From Sipunculus nudus (lineage: Eukaryota; Annelida; Sipuncula; Golfingiida; Sipunculidae), in the NCBI GenBank assembly GCA_026874595.1, contig CM049319.1:62132917-62196916 (forward strand): DNA of 64,000 bases, in the 5' to 3' direction. Below are positions 37,301 to 49,300 of the stretch, in pieces. Under the pieces are notes generated by a model that was given only the letters and a program-made list of their open reading frames with translations, did not search any database and was not told where the DNA came from. Each line of letters begins with the position of its first letter. Position 1 is the first letter of the stretch. The position numbers and the translations under genes are program-made.

Positions 37301-40300
37301 TGACCTAGGAGATACAGTGACTCTCAAACAACAACACCTTTCATAATATAATGCTTGTATTTCTTAAAATATACATCTTCATTATATAACAGAAAATAAC
37401 TTTTGTTTATAATTTGTGTTAACGATTGTAAAATAGGCCATTAAAAAAAACTCTGAAATACACAATTACCCTGGATAATCCCTGTTACAACAAGGCAAGG
37501 GAAACATCTTCACAATGCTTAAAACACCATATTCCATGACGCAAAAATTTCCCTGGTGGCCTTTGAAGTTACCTGGGCACTAGATCTAGGAAACCATTGA
37601 TCAAAGTGATTAATTGGGTGCTGCAGCTTAATTGCGGTACGCTTGACTGACCATTGCTGACTCATGCTGACCACAGATGCTTTTGTGACACACAGTAATC
37701 GAGAGTTCCAATTCTCAGTACCCCTTACTGCAAAACACGGTAACAGAGACTTCCGGATTGAGGTTACCAAGATTTTTCGGATTGTGTGTCATTAAGCATT
37801 CTGTATTGTTAATACAGGTCAAGCAAACATCTTCCAAATCCCATTGTATCACCAAAAAAGGTATTTGCCTATAACAGTTTTTGGGGCAAGTTCACAATGG
37901 GGCCTTCATTTGCACCAGATAAAAAGTGTGTTGCATTGTTGTTGCACAATCTACAACTGTGATACAATCACATTGATGGAGAGCAGCAGAGTGAATCAGT
38001 ATTAAGCATCTTGGGATGAGAGAAGTTGCATTTGAACAGAGCTGGACAAGAAAGGCCTCACAAACCAACTCCCCAGCCCTGCCCAGTCAAGCTCCATCAC
38101 ATTCAGTTCTACCAACTGTCAGATCAGGTTGGTAGGCGGCTTGTTCTGGTCCATTGATGTGCATAGGATCACTGTTGAACAAGTAGGAGTAGGACAGATT
38201 CCGAGCATGAAGGAATCTGATCTACAAGGGAGAGGTGGAAAATTTAAAAAAGCTTCTTGGAGTGACTCTGTGTTCTGTGTTACTTTCTGTGTTCCATGAC
38301 CTCTGTTGTCTAACTTCTTTTTTTTCTGCATTCTGAATAATGGGAGAAAAATATGTATTATTAGTACATAGAGAATAACATGCAAAGATGTGATATAAGA
38401 ACAGGGTTCAAGCCCCTGACTGCCTGCTTGAAAGCCATCTGTATAACCAGTTGTGTCATGAAGGCAAGTTGCAAGCGAGAGGAAAGCCGGGATATTTAAG
38501 TCCATTCAATCTAATACTTATAAAAGGAATTCAGTTCATGTTTGTTCGCAGTGTTCTCTAAAACCCCGTTGTGTACAATATTGTGCCATACATCATTTTA
38601 AAGGTTATTATCCCTGCAGTGACATAGGCGATATGAAAATAAATTTTTAATATACATTTAATTTTGAGTGATTTTTCCGTAATTTTACCGAGCACAGCCG
38701 AACTGCCTTCGGCAATCACCGGAATGTGGGCATCGTGGTTACTTAACGTCTAACACTAAGGACTATTGTTCAAATGAGTAACGCTTGCTTTCAGTGAGGG
38801 ATTTGACCCACGTGCGTGGTCAGTAAAAGGGAAAAACGCATGTTTCTCGCTTTATGAAATGGAGAGTTCAACCCAGGAGGATTAATGTCAAAACCTAATT
38901 CAAGGTCCCAATTTCAGGAACAGGGCTGGGGTGGTGTCGGGGGTTTCAGGCCTCAAAATTTGTCTGATACGATGAAAAAAAAAAGGTTGCGGCGGTTGAA
39001 AATGAATACGGGCCCTCTCTATGCAGTCCCGTTGGGTCCGCTTCTGCTACTTATGAGGTATGCATATTTTTGTTTCTTTTTTCAGGAACAGTTTCCTTGC
39101 AACGTACATTTAATTAATTTTTCATGTGTTCCTCACATCAACCTTATCTTTATACGTCCCATGATAGAATCCAGTCAAATATCATTGAAAACCTGAATGC
39201 CCCCGCGTCTCATTCCGGTTTGCAATGTAAACACCATCACTGTCCAGGTCTTCAAGGTAAATATACCGGGGTATAAATTTCATGCCACGAGGACAGCCCC
39301 ACAAAATAAATGTTAAAAATATTTGAGCGACTGCAGGATCTCTCACGCATTGTCTCCACCAGGTTATGAGTTTATATGGACGGGCGGTATGATGTTTAGG
39401 ATTCATGTAATTTAAAAGTAAAAGGCAGATAAAAATAAGTGGCAAAATTAAGATACAGGCAGCTGGACATAGAAACGTTTTTTGTTCACAGAAGTGTTGT
39501 GCCTCATAGAGGTTCGTGAGTTATTCTGCAGTCGTGCCAAAATGTTTATACAGATCTTATGGAGACAATTTCCCACTGAAAACCTATATTTTCTGTTAAC
39601 TTTTAGAATAAAAAATGAGCCAACATTTCACATCTCAGTTTATAAATTTCCCCAACCCCGGTAATAAGCCCGGTGTACCGGGTCTATCAGCTAGTCTATT
39701 ATATTGTGACTGAATAACAATACCAGTGTCCACCAGAGGTCACTGTGCTACAGTTTGGGATTCTCCCATGTGAATGGAATGCATCACAGTGATCTTCCAA
39801 TATTGTCGCCTTCATATCATGGTAAACAGTTCATAATCTTAACATTAGGCTGAAAATGATGAATTAACACAAAAGAGTACAGGTAACTCACTACCCAAAC
39901 TTAAACTCTATCTCTATAGTAACAAGTCATTTCTTGTATCTGTTACAAGTTGGTTGTGTGTATTAACCTGTGCGACCCATGCTTGTATCAGTGCAGTCAG
40001 AAATTCAACAAACATGTGGAGGGATCACCAAAAAGAGGATTTAAATGCTCATGTTTGGTGTTGTTAGAAAGTAAACTAATAAAGCAAACAATTAGTCTGG
40101 CTTATGTCAATTGACAGTGTACCTGTAGGCCATGACGTATCAGAAATGATGAAAACATTTGCATCCTCATAGTGCCTTAAAGTGCATTCCTCGCTGAAGG
40201 ATGTAGTGGCACTCTGAAAGCCAGTAAGCTAGCTGTAGACTTATGTCAGAGGGCCAAAATGGCGCTAGTATTTACCCACCCAGTACTCATTACTTTTAAT

Positions 40301-43300
40301 GTATCTGAACTCATTAATTTCAATGTATCTCTCTCAAGTTACAAATAATCATAGGAATTAATGCTGCTAATTTTTGCAGGAAACAAAATCTGTGGAAGAC
40401 TGGGATGAAGCCATTAGTGGAGTCAAGGTAACCGTGACCAAACCACAGAAGAAAGAAGAAGTGAAGAAACGAGAAGCAGAGAAGAGGACCGAAAAGGTAA
40501 ACTAAAACTTTCATGTGTTTATAATATCTTGCATTTATAAAAATAGGAAAGGTAATATATCCTGTTGAATTAAAAAGAAAGGGTAAATATTTTGCATTGA
40601 TAAAACAGAAAAGATAAAATAACTTGTCTAATTAAAAAGAAAAGGTAAAATATCTTGCGTTAATAAAAGAGGTAAGTTGAAATATCCTGTGTTAATAAAA
40701 CAGAAAAGGTAAAAAATCTTGTCTAAATAAAAAAAGGTAAAATATTGTGCATAAATAAAACAGGGAAGGTAAAATATCCTGTGTTAATAAAACAGAAAAG
40801 CTAAATATCCTGTGTTAATAAAATAGATAACATAAAATATCCTGTGTGTTAAAAAACAGGAAAGGTAAATATCCTGTGTTAATAAAATAGAAAAGATAAA
40901 ATATCTTATGTTAATAAAACTGAAAAGGTAAAATATTCTTTGTTAATAAAACAGAAAAGGTGAAAAATCTTGTCTAAATGAAAAAAAGGTAAAATATTGT
41001 GCATAAATAAGGCAGGGAAGGTAAAATATCCTGTGTTAATAAAACAGAAAAGGTAAATATCCTGTGTTAATAAAAGAGAAAAGCTAAATATCCTGTGTTA
41101 ATCAAACAGATAACATAAAATATCCTGTGTAAATAAAACAAAAAAGGTAAAATACACTGTGTTAATAAAACAGAAAAGGTAAAATACACTGTGTTAATAA
41201 AACAGAAAAGGTAAAATAGCTTGTGTTAATAAAACAGAAAAGGTAAAATAGCTTGTGTTAATAAAACAGAAAAGCTAAATATCCTGTGTTAATAAAATAG
41301 ATAACATAAAATATCCTGTGTGTTAAAAAACAGGAAAGGTAAATATCCTGTGTTAATAAAATAGAAAAGATAAAATATCTTATGTTAATAAAACTGAAAA
41401 GGTAAAATATTCTTTGTTAATAAAACAGAAAAGGTAAAAAATCTTGTCTAAATGAAAAAAAGGTAAAATATTGTGCATAAATAAGGCAGGGAAGGTAAAA
41501 TATCCTGTGTTAATAAAACAGAAAAGCTAAATATCCTGTGTTAATAAAAGAGAAAAGCTAAATATCCTGTGTTAATCAAACAGATAACATAAAATATCCT
41601 GTGTTAATAAAACAGAAAAGGTAAAATACACTGTGTTAATAAAACAGAAAAGGTAAAATACACTGTGTTAATAAAACAGAAAAGGTAAAATAGCTTGTGT
41701 TAATAAAACAGAAAAGGTAAAATAGCTTGTGTTAATAAAACAGAAAAGGTAAAATAGCTTGTGTTAATAAAACAGAAAAGCTAAATATCCTGTGTTAATA
41801 AAATAGATAACATAAAATATCCTGTGTGTTAAAAAACAGGAAAGGTAAATATCCTGTGTTAATAAAATAGAAAAGATAAAATATCTTATGTTAATAAAAC
41901 TGAAAAGGTAAAATATTCTTTGTTAATAAAACAGAAAAGGTGAAAAATCTTGTCTAAATGAAAAAAAGGTAAAATATTGTGCATAAATAAGGCAGGGAAG
42001 GTAAAATATCCTGTGTTAATAAAACAGAAAAGGTAAATATCCTGTGTTAATAAAAGAGAAAAGCTAAATATCCTGTGTTAATCAAACAGATAAGCTGAAT
42101 ATCCTGTGTTAATAAATCATAAGGTAACATTTCCTATGTGAGTAGAATGGAAATTGTAAAATATTGTGCATAAATAAAACAGGGAAGGTAAAATATCCTG
42201 TGTTAATAAAACAGAAAAGGTAAAATACCCTGTGTTAATAAAACAGAAAAGGTAAAATACACTGTGTTAATAAAACAGAAAAGGTAAAATACACTGTGTT
42301 AATAAAACAGAATAGGTAAAATAGCTTGTGTTAATAAAACAGAAAAGCTAAATATCCTGTGTTAATCAAACGGATAACATAAAATATCCTGTGTTAATAA
42401 AACAAAAAAGGTAAATATCCTGTGTCAATAAAACAGAAAAGGTAAATATCCTGTGTCAATAAAACAGAAAAGGTAAATATCATGTGTTAATCAAACAGAT
42501 AACATAAAATATCCTGTGTTAATAAAACAGAAAAGCTAAATATCCTGTGTTAATCAAACAGATAACATAAAATATCCTGTGTTAATAAAACAGAAAAGGT
42601 AAATATCCTGTGTCAATAAAACAGAAAAGGTAAATATCCTGTGTCAATAAAACAGAAAAGGTAAATATCCTGTGTTAATAAAACAGAAAAGCTAAATATC
42701 CTGTGTTAATCAAACAGATAACATAAAATATCCTGTGTTAATAAAACAGAAAAGGTAAATATCCTGTGTCAATAAAACAGAAAAGGTAAATATCATGTGT
42801 TAATAAAACAGAAAAGGTAAAATACACTGTGTTAATAAAACAGAAAAGGGAAAATAGCTTGTGTGAATAAATCATAAGGTAAAATATCCTGTGTTTATAG
42901 AATTGAAATTGTAAAATATCCGTTGTTAAGAAAACAGAAAAGGATAAAATATCCTGTGTTAATAAAACAGAAAAGTTAAAAACACATGTACACTGTGTTA
43001 ATAAAACAGAAAAGGGAAAATAACTTGTGTGAATAAATCATAAGGTAAAATATCCTGTGTTTATAGAATTAAAATTGTAAAATATCTGTTGTTAAGAAAA
43101 CAGAAAAGGTAAAATACACTGTGTTAATTAAACAGAAAAGGTAAAATACATGGTGTTAATAAATCATTAGGTAAAATATCCTGCCTGGGCTTTAGTGTAT
43201 TTACGTTTACTACTAAAATGCTTAAAATAAAACGTTTTTCCATGTACCGATAGACGTAACTCAGTCCCAGCTCTTATCACTAAAGCCCTGTTAAGTCCGT

Positions 43301-46300
43301 GATATTTGAATATTAGGGCGTCACAAGGCTCCTGACGATTCCCTCGCATTTGCATATCGGGCCGTCATGCCTCTTGTGAATGGCATTGTTGCTATGTGGA
43401 GGCTAGCAGCGGTCAAAATGGCAATAGACAGCTCAACCCGCTTGGTAACATTTGCACTGAAATCATATTTACAGAAAGTCCATACATGGACCTCCGTGTC
43501 CTATGATATATCTCTGCTGTTGAACACTAAGGCCCATGGGCCAAATGTAAGTGCATTGTAGACACTGTCACATCTATTTTGTACAGTGTATTTGTTAGTG
43601 TTCAAGTTACACTTGAAAGTCCTGCCCCTGTTAAGTTGCCAACAAGCTGATCGTTTCAGCCAGCCGGTTCGCGTGTGGACCTGAATATCTCATGCTGATT
43701 GGCTTAGCTAGAGATACATTTTCAAACCGGCCTGCCTTGAAAAGCGTTGGTCTGATAAACGGTGACACTCTGACTCACTGAGGCTGAGGGTTATATTTAG
43801 TGTTAAAAAATCTTGCCGTACTCAAAATAGCCGAGGAATATAAAATATTAAGACTGATTAAATGGGTATATAAATAGCAAGCTAGAAGCCCACAATAGGC
43901 GGTTACTGGATAACCAATGTTGGTTAAAAAAAAGATTTTGGGAAAGACCACTTTAATTACTCTGTACGTCACTTGGAAAGACCTAAGTTCAGCCAGGTGG
44001 TGATGTATGGCGCTGACTGTCCGGTACGGCCCAAGTTTACCAGTTGATGAAATAAGAGGGTCAGCGAGTGGTAATTAGTTAACGAGAGGTGGCGATACCG
44101 ACACTATACGTGCGATACAGTGAGAAAACGTTTGGTTTCTCTGTCAGAGGCAACAATTAAGAGCCATTTCATTGACTGGGCCAGTCTATATCCTGTGTTA
44201 ATAGAATGGAAATTATAAAATACCCAGGTTTATAAATATAATGAAAAAGAAGAAACATCTAGTGTTATTTAAATAAAAAAGTATAAATTTCCTGCATTAG
44301 TTGATTATTTGTGTAGGGGTGTATTCTTAGACTCATTGCTCATATCGATTCATTGCATTTATTATTTTTCTGTTGCCTTTCAGATAAAACTTGACTTGGA
44401 TGAACCTCCAACAGAACCTGCCCTGAAAAAGCTGAAACTTGAAGCCCCAAAGTCACGATCAAGGTCACCATCACCAGCTCCACCTAGTGACAGAGAAAAA
44501 GACAAATACAAGGAGAAAAAGATCAAAGAGAAAATAAAAGAGAAAGAAGTTAAAAAAGAGGTTGGTGTATTAAAAACTGGTTTTATTACGTAAACATAAT
44601 TGTGAGCTGTTTCTGTATTAATGAGAATTTTCTCTGTTAAAGTTTATACGCCAGAGTAAGCCAACCGAAAATTTTCCCTTATTGGGCCTATTATCGCCCA
44701 TCCCGCCTCGTTCCCGTGTATCTAGGTCACACTTCCGTTACCCATAATCACATTTTCTTCTGGCGTACGCCATGATGGACGTGTGATCCCGCTCTGCGAG
44801 ATTCGTCCACTGTTGGGTTTGTACTAATGAGTTTGCCAACTGAACTGTAAGTTGTCTTCTTTTTCCTTTGCCCGCCATGGAGAACCCCACTTCTTGTGGC
44901 TCTTGTCTTCTTAATCCCGGTTGGAACTCCCACCCCACTTGTTTTCGTTGCCGCTCCAACAATGACTCCTGCCGTGTTCCGGCTGTTCCTTGTTTTCACT
45001 GCCTGACTTGGACGTCTGACCAGTGGGCCCTTTCCCGGATTGGGCTCATTCCCCGGTACTTGGGGGTTCACCCTCCTGTATTCCATTGTCTGGCCCCGTG
45101 GTTGTCTCCGAGGGGGTGGGGGGGGGGGGGCCTACCCTGGTTGACCGCACCACGGCCGTGCTGCGTTCACCGTCTGTTCCCGCCGGTCCTGTCACCTCTC
45201 CAGTGGTTTAGACAGTTATATCGTTGAATTCTCATTCATGGAAACGGAATTCTTTCCCCGTTCCCGCGGCCTCCCGTTCTGCCAGCACATCTGCCTATTC
45301 CATATTACATTTATTGTCCCGGGTTTGTTAATCACTTATGTCGGATCTCGACGATTCGTCTAGACCCGATTCTGTCCGCCCGGCGCCCTCGCCCGCGCCC
45401 CGGTACTTTCTCCCCGGCCGTTCTCGTCGCCGGCTCCTCGCCGGATTCCTTCCTTATCCCCGGGGCCGGCTGAAGCCGTCCCGCTGGATCCCCCGGACCT
45501 TCCTGGTGTGCAGGTAAGTGCGTCGGTCCCTACTGCCTCCATTCGGGGCTGCCGGCCTCGCCTCCGGTTCCTGTGCCTTCCCGGCTGGTTCCTGCTGCTG
45601 CTCGTTCCCTGGCTTCCTGTTTCCAGCCTCCCGTGGCTCCGGCTCAGCGGGTCTCTCTGGCTCCCCCTACCCGGGGTTCTCCAGGGTCCCCGACTGCTCA
45701 GTCAGATGATCCCGCCCTGGCATCAGACCAGTGGTCGGCGATCGCGCTGCGCCGCCAGGCTTGGTGTCCGCGCAAATCTGCTCAGTCAGCCGATCCCGCC
45801 CTGTCATCAGACCAGTGGTCGGCGATCGCGCTGCACCGCCAGGCTTGGCGTACGCGCAAATCTGCGCTTATGGACCTAGGGGCTACCTCCACACAGGAGG
45901 CTAACCCTAGTGGTCTGAAGTTCCGTTGGTACAACCTCGGACTTCCTCGGCGTCGGCGGCCGGTTCTTAATTGAATCCTGGCCCCTTCCATCGCCCTCCG
46001 CAGCACCCGCCGTGTGTCTGGGATTACAGACCACCCGGGGGATCTCTTACGTGGGCCCCACGCGGTGGTCTCGGGTTCTCGCTCTACTGGGGCCCCGCTT
46101 CCACCGGGTTCGGTTACACCTTGGTCCCCCGGTACCCTCGGGGAGTCCCCTGGGTTCCAGGCTACCTGTTGGTTCGCTTGCTCCCTTCTCCTGAGCTCCC
46201 GGATGTTCAGTCTGCTCCGCTGCGCCTCGTGTCCGGCCTGGCTCAGCCGTTTGCGGACGGTAAGTCTTTATTACCATCCTCTGTCCAGTTCCGATCGTCC

Positions 46301-49300
46301 CCTGTCGGATCTGGAGGGGCTCGGCCGGTATGGTTAACGACTTGCAGGCTGTCACTAGCTTGCTCGCCGTTTCTCCGGACACGCTCACTCTCCACGCCTT
46401 ATGGCAGGCTTCTGCCCATACTGGCGCTGAGTTTATTCAGGTCGTTGGCTCCCGGTTGAAAAATTGCATTCTGTCATTTAAGCACTTACAGCCAATGCTT
46501 CTCAGGCGGAGTTGTCCGAGCTTTATTCTCCGCCTTTACCGGTTCCCTGCTGTTTGGCGGCCAATTACGGCCTCTCTTTGACCACACCTTGGCGCGCTCG
46601 GATCGTCTGGCCTGCCTCCGCTCAACCTCTCTTGTGCCTCGGCCTTCCTTCCACGATCCTCCCGTTTCGGAGCGGGTTGCGGCTTTCGCTCAGCCGCGTC
46701 GCGCATCTGCTCTCTCTTCACGTCCTTCCGGACATTCCAGCCGTTCTCCACCTTTTTGTGGTCGATCCTCCATCCGAGGTTCGACCAAGAATTGCCTCTC
46801 TAGCTCCGATCGGCGCTCGGCTCAGCGACCGTTTTCCCGCGTGGGCGGGTTTCACCTCACAGCGGTTCATTCTCGGCGCCCTACAGTTCGGGTTCCCTCT
46901 TCTGTTTAGCCCGCTCCGCCTCCGTCCGTTCCGGCATTACGCCTCGCATGGCGGAGGCCATTCAATCTATGTTCGACAAACGGGCAATTTCGAGGTTTCC
47001 CCATCCACCGTGGGGTTTCACTCTCGCCTTTTCTTGTTCCCGAACCGCACGGCCGTTGGCGCCCGATCATAGACCTGTAGTGCCTCAATTTGTTCATCCG
47101 TGCGCCCCCGTTTCGGATGTTCATTATCCATGCTGTGCTCCGCATTGTTCGGCGGATGGATTGGGCGTTCAAAAATAGACCTTACGGATGCCTTATTCCC
47201 GTTTCCATTCCGGGTCCATCCGTTCGGGATCCACGTGGCCCCTGGATTTTACCATACTTGTTCACGCGGTCCCGTGTTTTCCCCGTTCACCTGGCATTTC
47301 TGTGCTCCCTTATCTGGACGATGGCTTGTCCTTGGGCCGCTTTGCATCGCATCGCTCCCGGGTTCTCATCTTACTTCGGAACCTCGGTTTCCTGGTCATT
47401 GCGGCGAAATCTCTTCTCACTCCCACCCAGTCCCTCCGATTTCTGGGTGTCACGCTGGCTTTGGCGTCCGGCACAGCATCGCTCCCGCGCGATTTTACTC
47501 TCCCGCTCCGCCGCCTGATTCGTTCCTTTCTCACGAGGCACCGTGTAGACTCGCGCCCTGCGGCTTCTCTCCCCGGTGCTCTCAACCGGGCCGCGTCTTT
47601 CATCCCGTTCGGCCGCCTGTACCTGCGTCCGATTCAGTCTATCTTGCGCCGTCACGGCCTTCTCCGGTTAACCTCAGTTCGTCCTACGATCCTCCCGTTT
47701 CGGCGCACCTGGCGGTCCCTTCGTCCCTGAATGGACCTTTCCTGTCTCCTGCGCGGCATTCCTTTTTCCAGGGGTGTCGCTTGCACCGTCTATACCGAGG
47801 CGTCTCTCCTCGGTTGGGGGGCCCATCTCGCCGATCTTCGCGCTTCCGGGATTTGGTCCCCGTCGGAACGTCTGCTCCCTATCACAATCCTCGAACTGCG
47901 TGCCGTCCGTCGCGTGATCTCCCACTGGTCTCCCGCTTGATCGGACATCACATTCTCATCCGGACCCACAATACCACGGTTGTGGCATATATCTACAGGC
48001 AGGGCGGTACTCGGTCTCCCTCGCTCATGCAGGAGACTTACCTTTTGTTCGATCTATGCCTCTCTCTCCGGGCTTCAGTTCGTGCATCCCATCTTCCGGG
48101 CGTGTCGAACATCCTAGCGGACGTCCTTTCCCGTCATCCGGCGTCTCTTCCTTCCCCACCGCTCCTTCCACTCCTTCTTCGGAGTGTTTTCGCTCGCCTG
48201 GGGTGGCCGGAATTCGATCTGTTCGATTTTCCGTCCCCCCCCGCTCTCGTGCCTTCCGAGACGCGTCTACGTCACCCTCGCGACCGTCTCCCCGACACGC
48301 CGCCGTCCGGGTGGTCTCACCGGTTTCTCTTTGCGTTTCCGGCGCCTCCGCTCATCCGCCGTGTCCTTCTCCGCTTGTCCCGCGCGGACCAGACTACCCT
48401 GCTTCTCATCCTTCCGTTTCATCCTGCGGCTCCATGGTTTCCTCTGTGGCGCTCGCTTCTCTCTCGCCCCCCGCTTATCCTACCGCTCCACATTGCGCTC
48501 CCGTCGTTCCCTCGAGCGCGGCGCCCGTTTCGGTCGTGCCCTCTATGCACATGCGTGCTCTCATCGGACACCTCAAGGATCAGGGCATTTCAAGTCCGGC
48601 TGCTCTCCTTGCCTCGGCTCCCCGTCGCCGTTCTTGGGACCGCATCTACGACTCCCGGTGGCGTCTCTTCACGGAGTGGGCGTCTTCCCGCGGCATCTCC
48701 CCTTTAGATCCGTCGCTTGCGGCTGTTTTGGATTTTTCGTGTTCTTACTACCGGATCAACATTTATCCTATCCCTCTCTGCGTGGCTATCGCGCCGCCCT
48801 GCTGTCGGTGCTCCGTCCGCTGGGTCACGCTCGTGTCCTTCATCCCCGTTGGTGTCGGACTTTCTCCAGGGGGTTCATGCCCGTGCGTCTAGTCCACGGT
48901 ATGTTGCGTCTTCCTGGTGCCTGGACATCGTCTTAAGTCACCTCCGGGAACCCCCTTATAAGCCGTTGCGTTCGGCCCATCTTCTCCATTTGTCTCGGAA
49001 AACGGTTTTTCCTCCTTGCTCTTGCCTCGGCTGGTCGCCATTCTGAGCTTCATGCCCTCGTCGCTGATTCGTACTTCACGCAATTTGCGGCCGACGGTTC
49101 GTCGGCCACTCTACATTTTCTGCCGGATTTTTATAGGAAATATCACAATTTCGATGACCCCCGTCTGCTTGGCACGTTCCGGCCCTCCCTACCGGTCAGT
49201 ACTGTTATGGGGCTACCAATTGCCCGGTTCGTGCGTTGCGTTATTATCTACCCGCTCCTCCTTCTTTACGGGGGAAGTTGTTTATTTCTACAAAAGTCAC

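Noticed and set aside
38119-38505. 128-codon minus-strand frame in INTS12 intron 1
   Set aside because: Low-complexity patches, no recognisable domain, and an embedded SINE-like B box; no support as a gene.
40550-43183. CRISPR-like periodic array
   Set aside because: Units are contiguous minisatellite copies with no unique spacers, in a eukaryotic intron.
43167-43561. Frames at the left side of the 1-kb insertion as coding sequence
   Set aside because: About 60 codons each, overlapping the array boundary, with no domain resemblance.
44309-44593. Longer 94-codon reading of the INTS12 exon 3 region as a stand-alone gene
   Set aside because: The upstream part is intronic with a polypyrimidine tract and CAG acceptor, and the downstream part runs into the DIRS end.
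45360-47925. Several long minus-strand frames in the GC-rich element
   Set aside because: They are shadows of the GC-rich plus-strand DIRS ORFs, Arg/Gly-rich and without domain resemblance.
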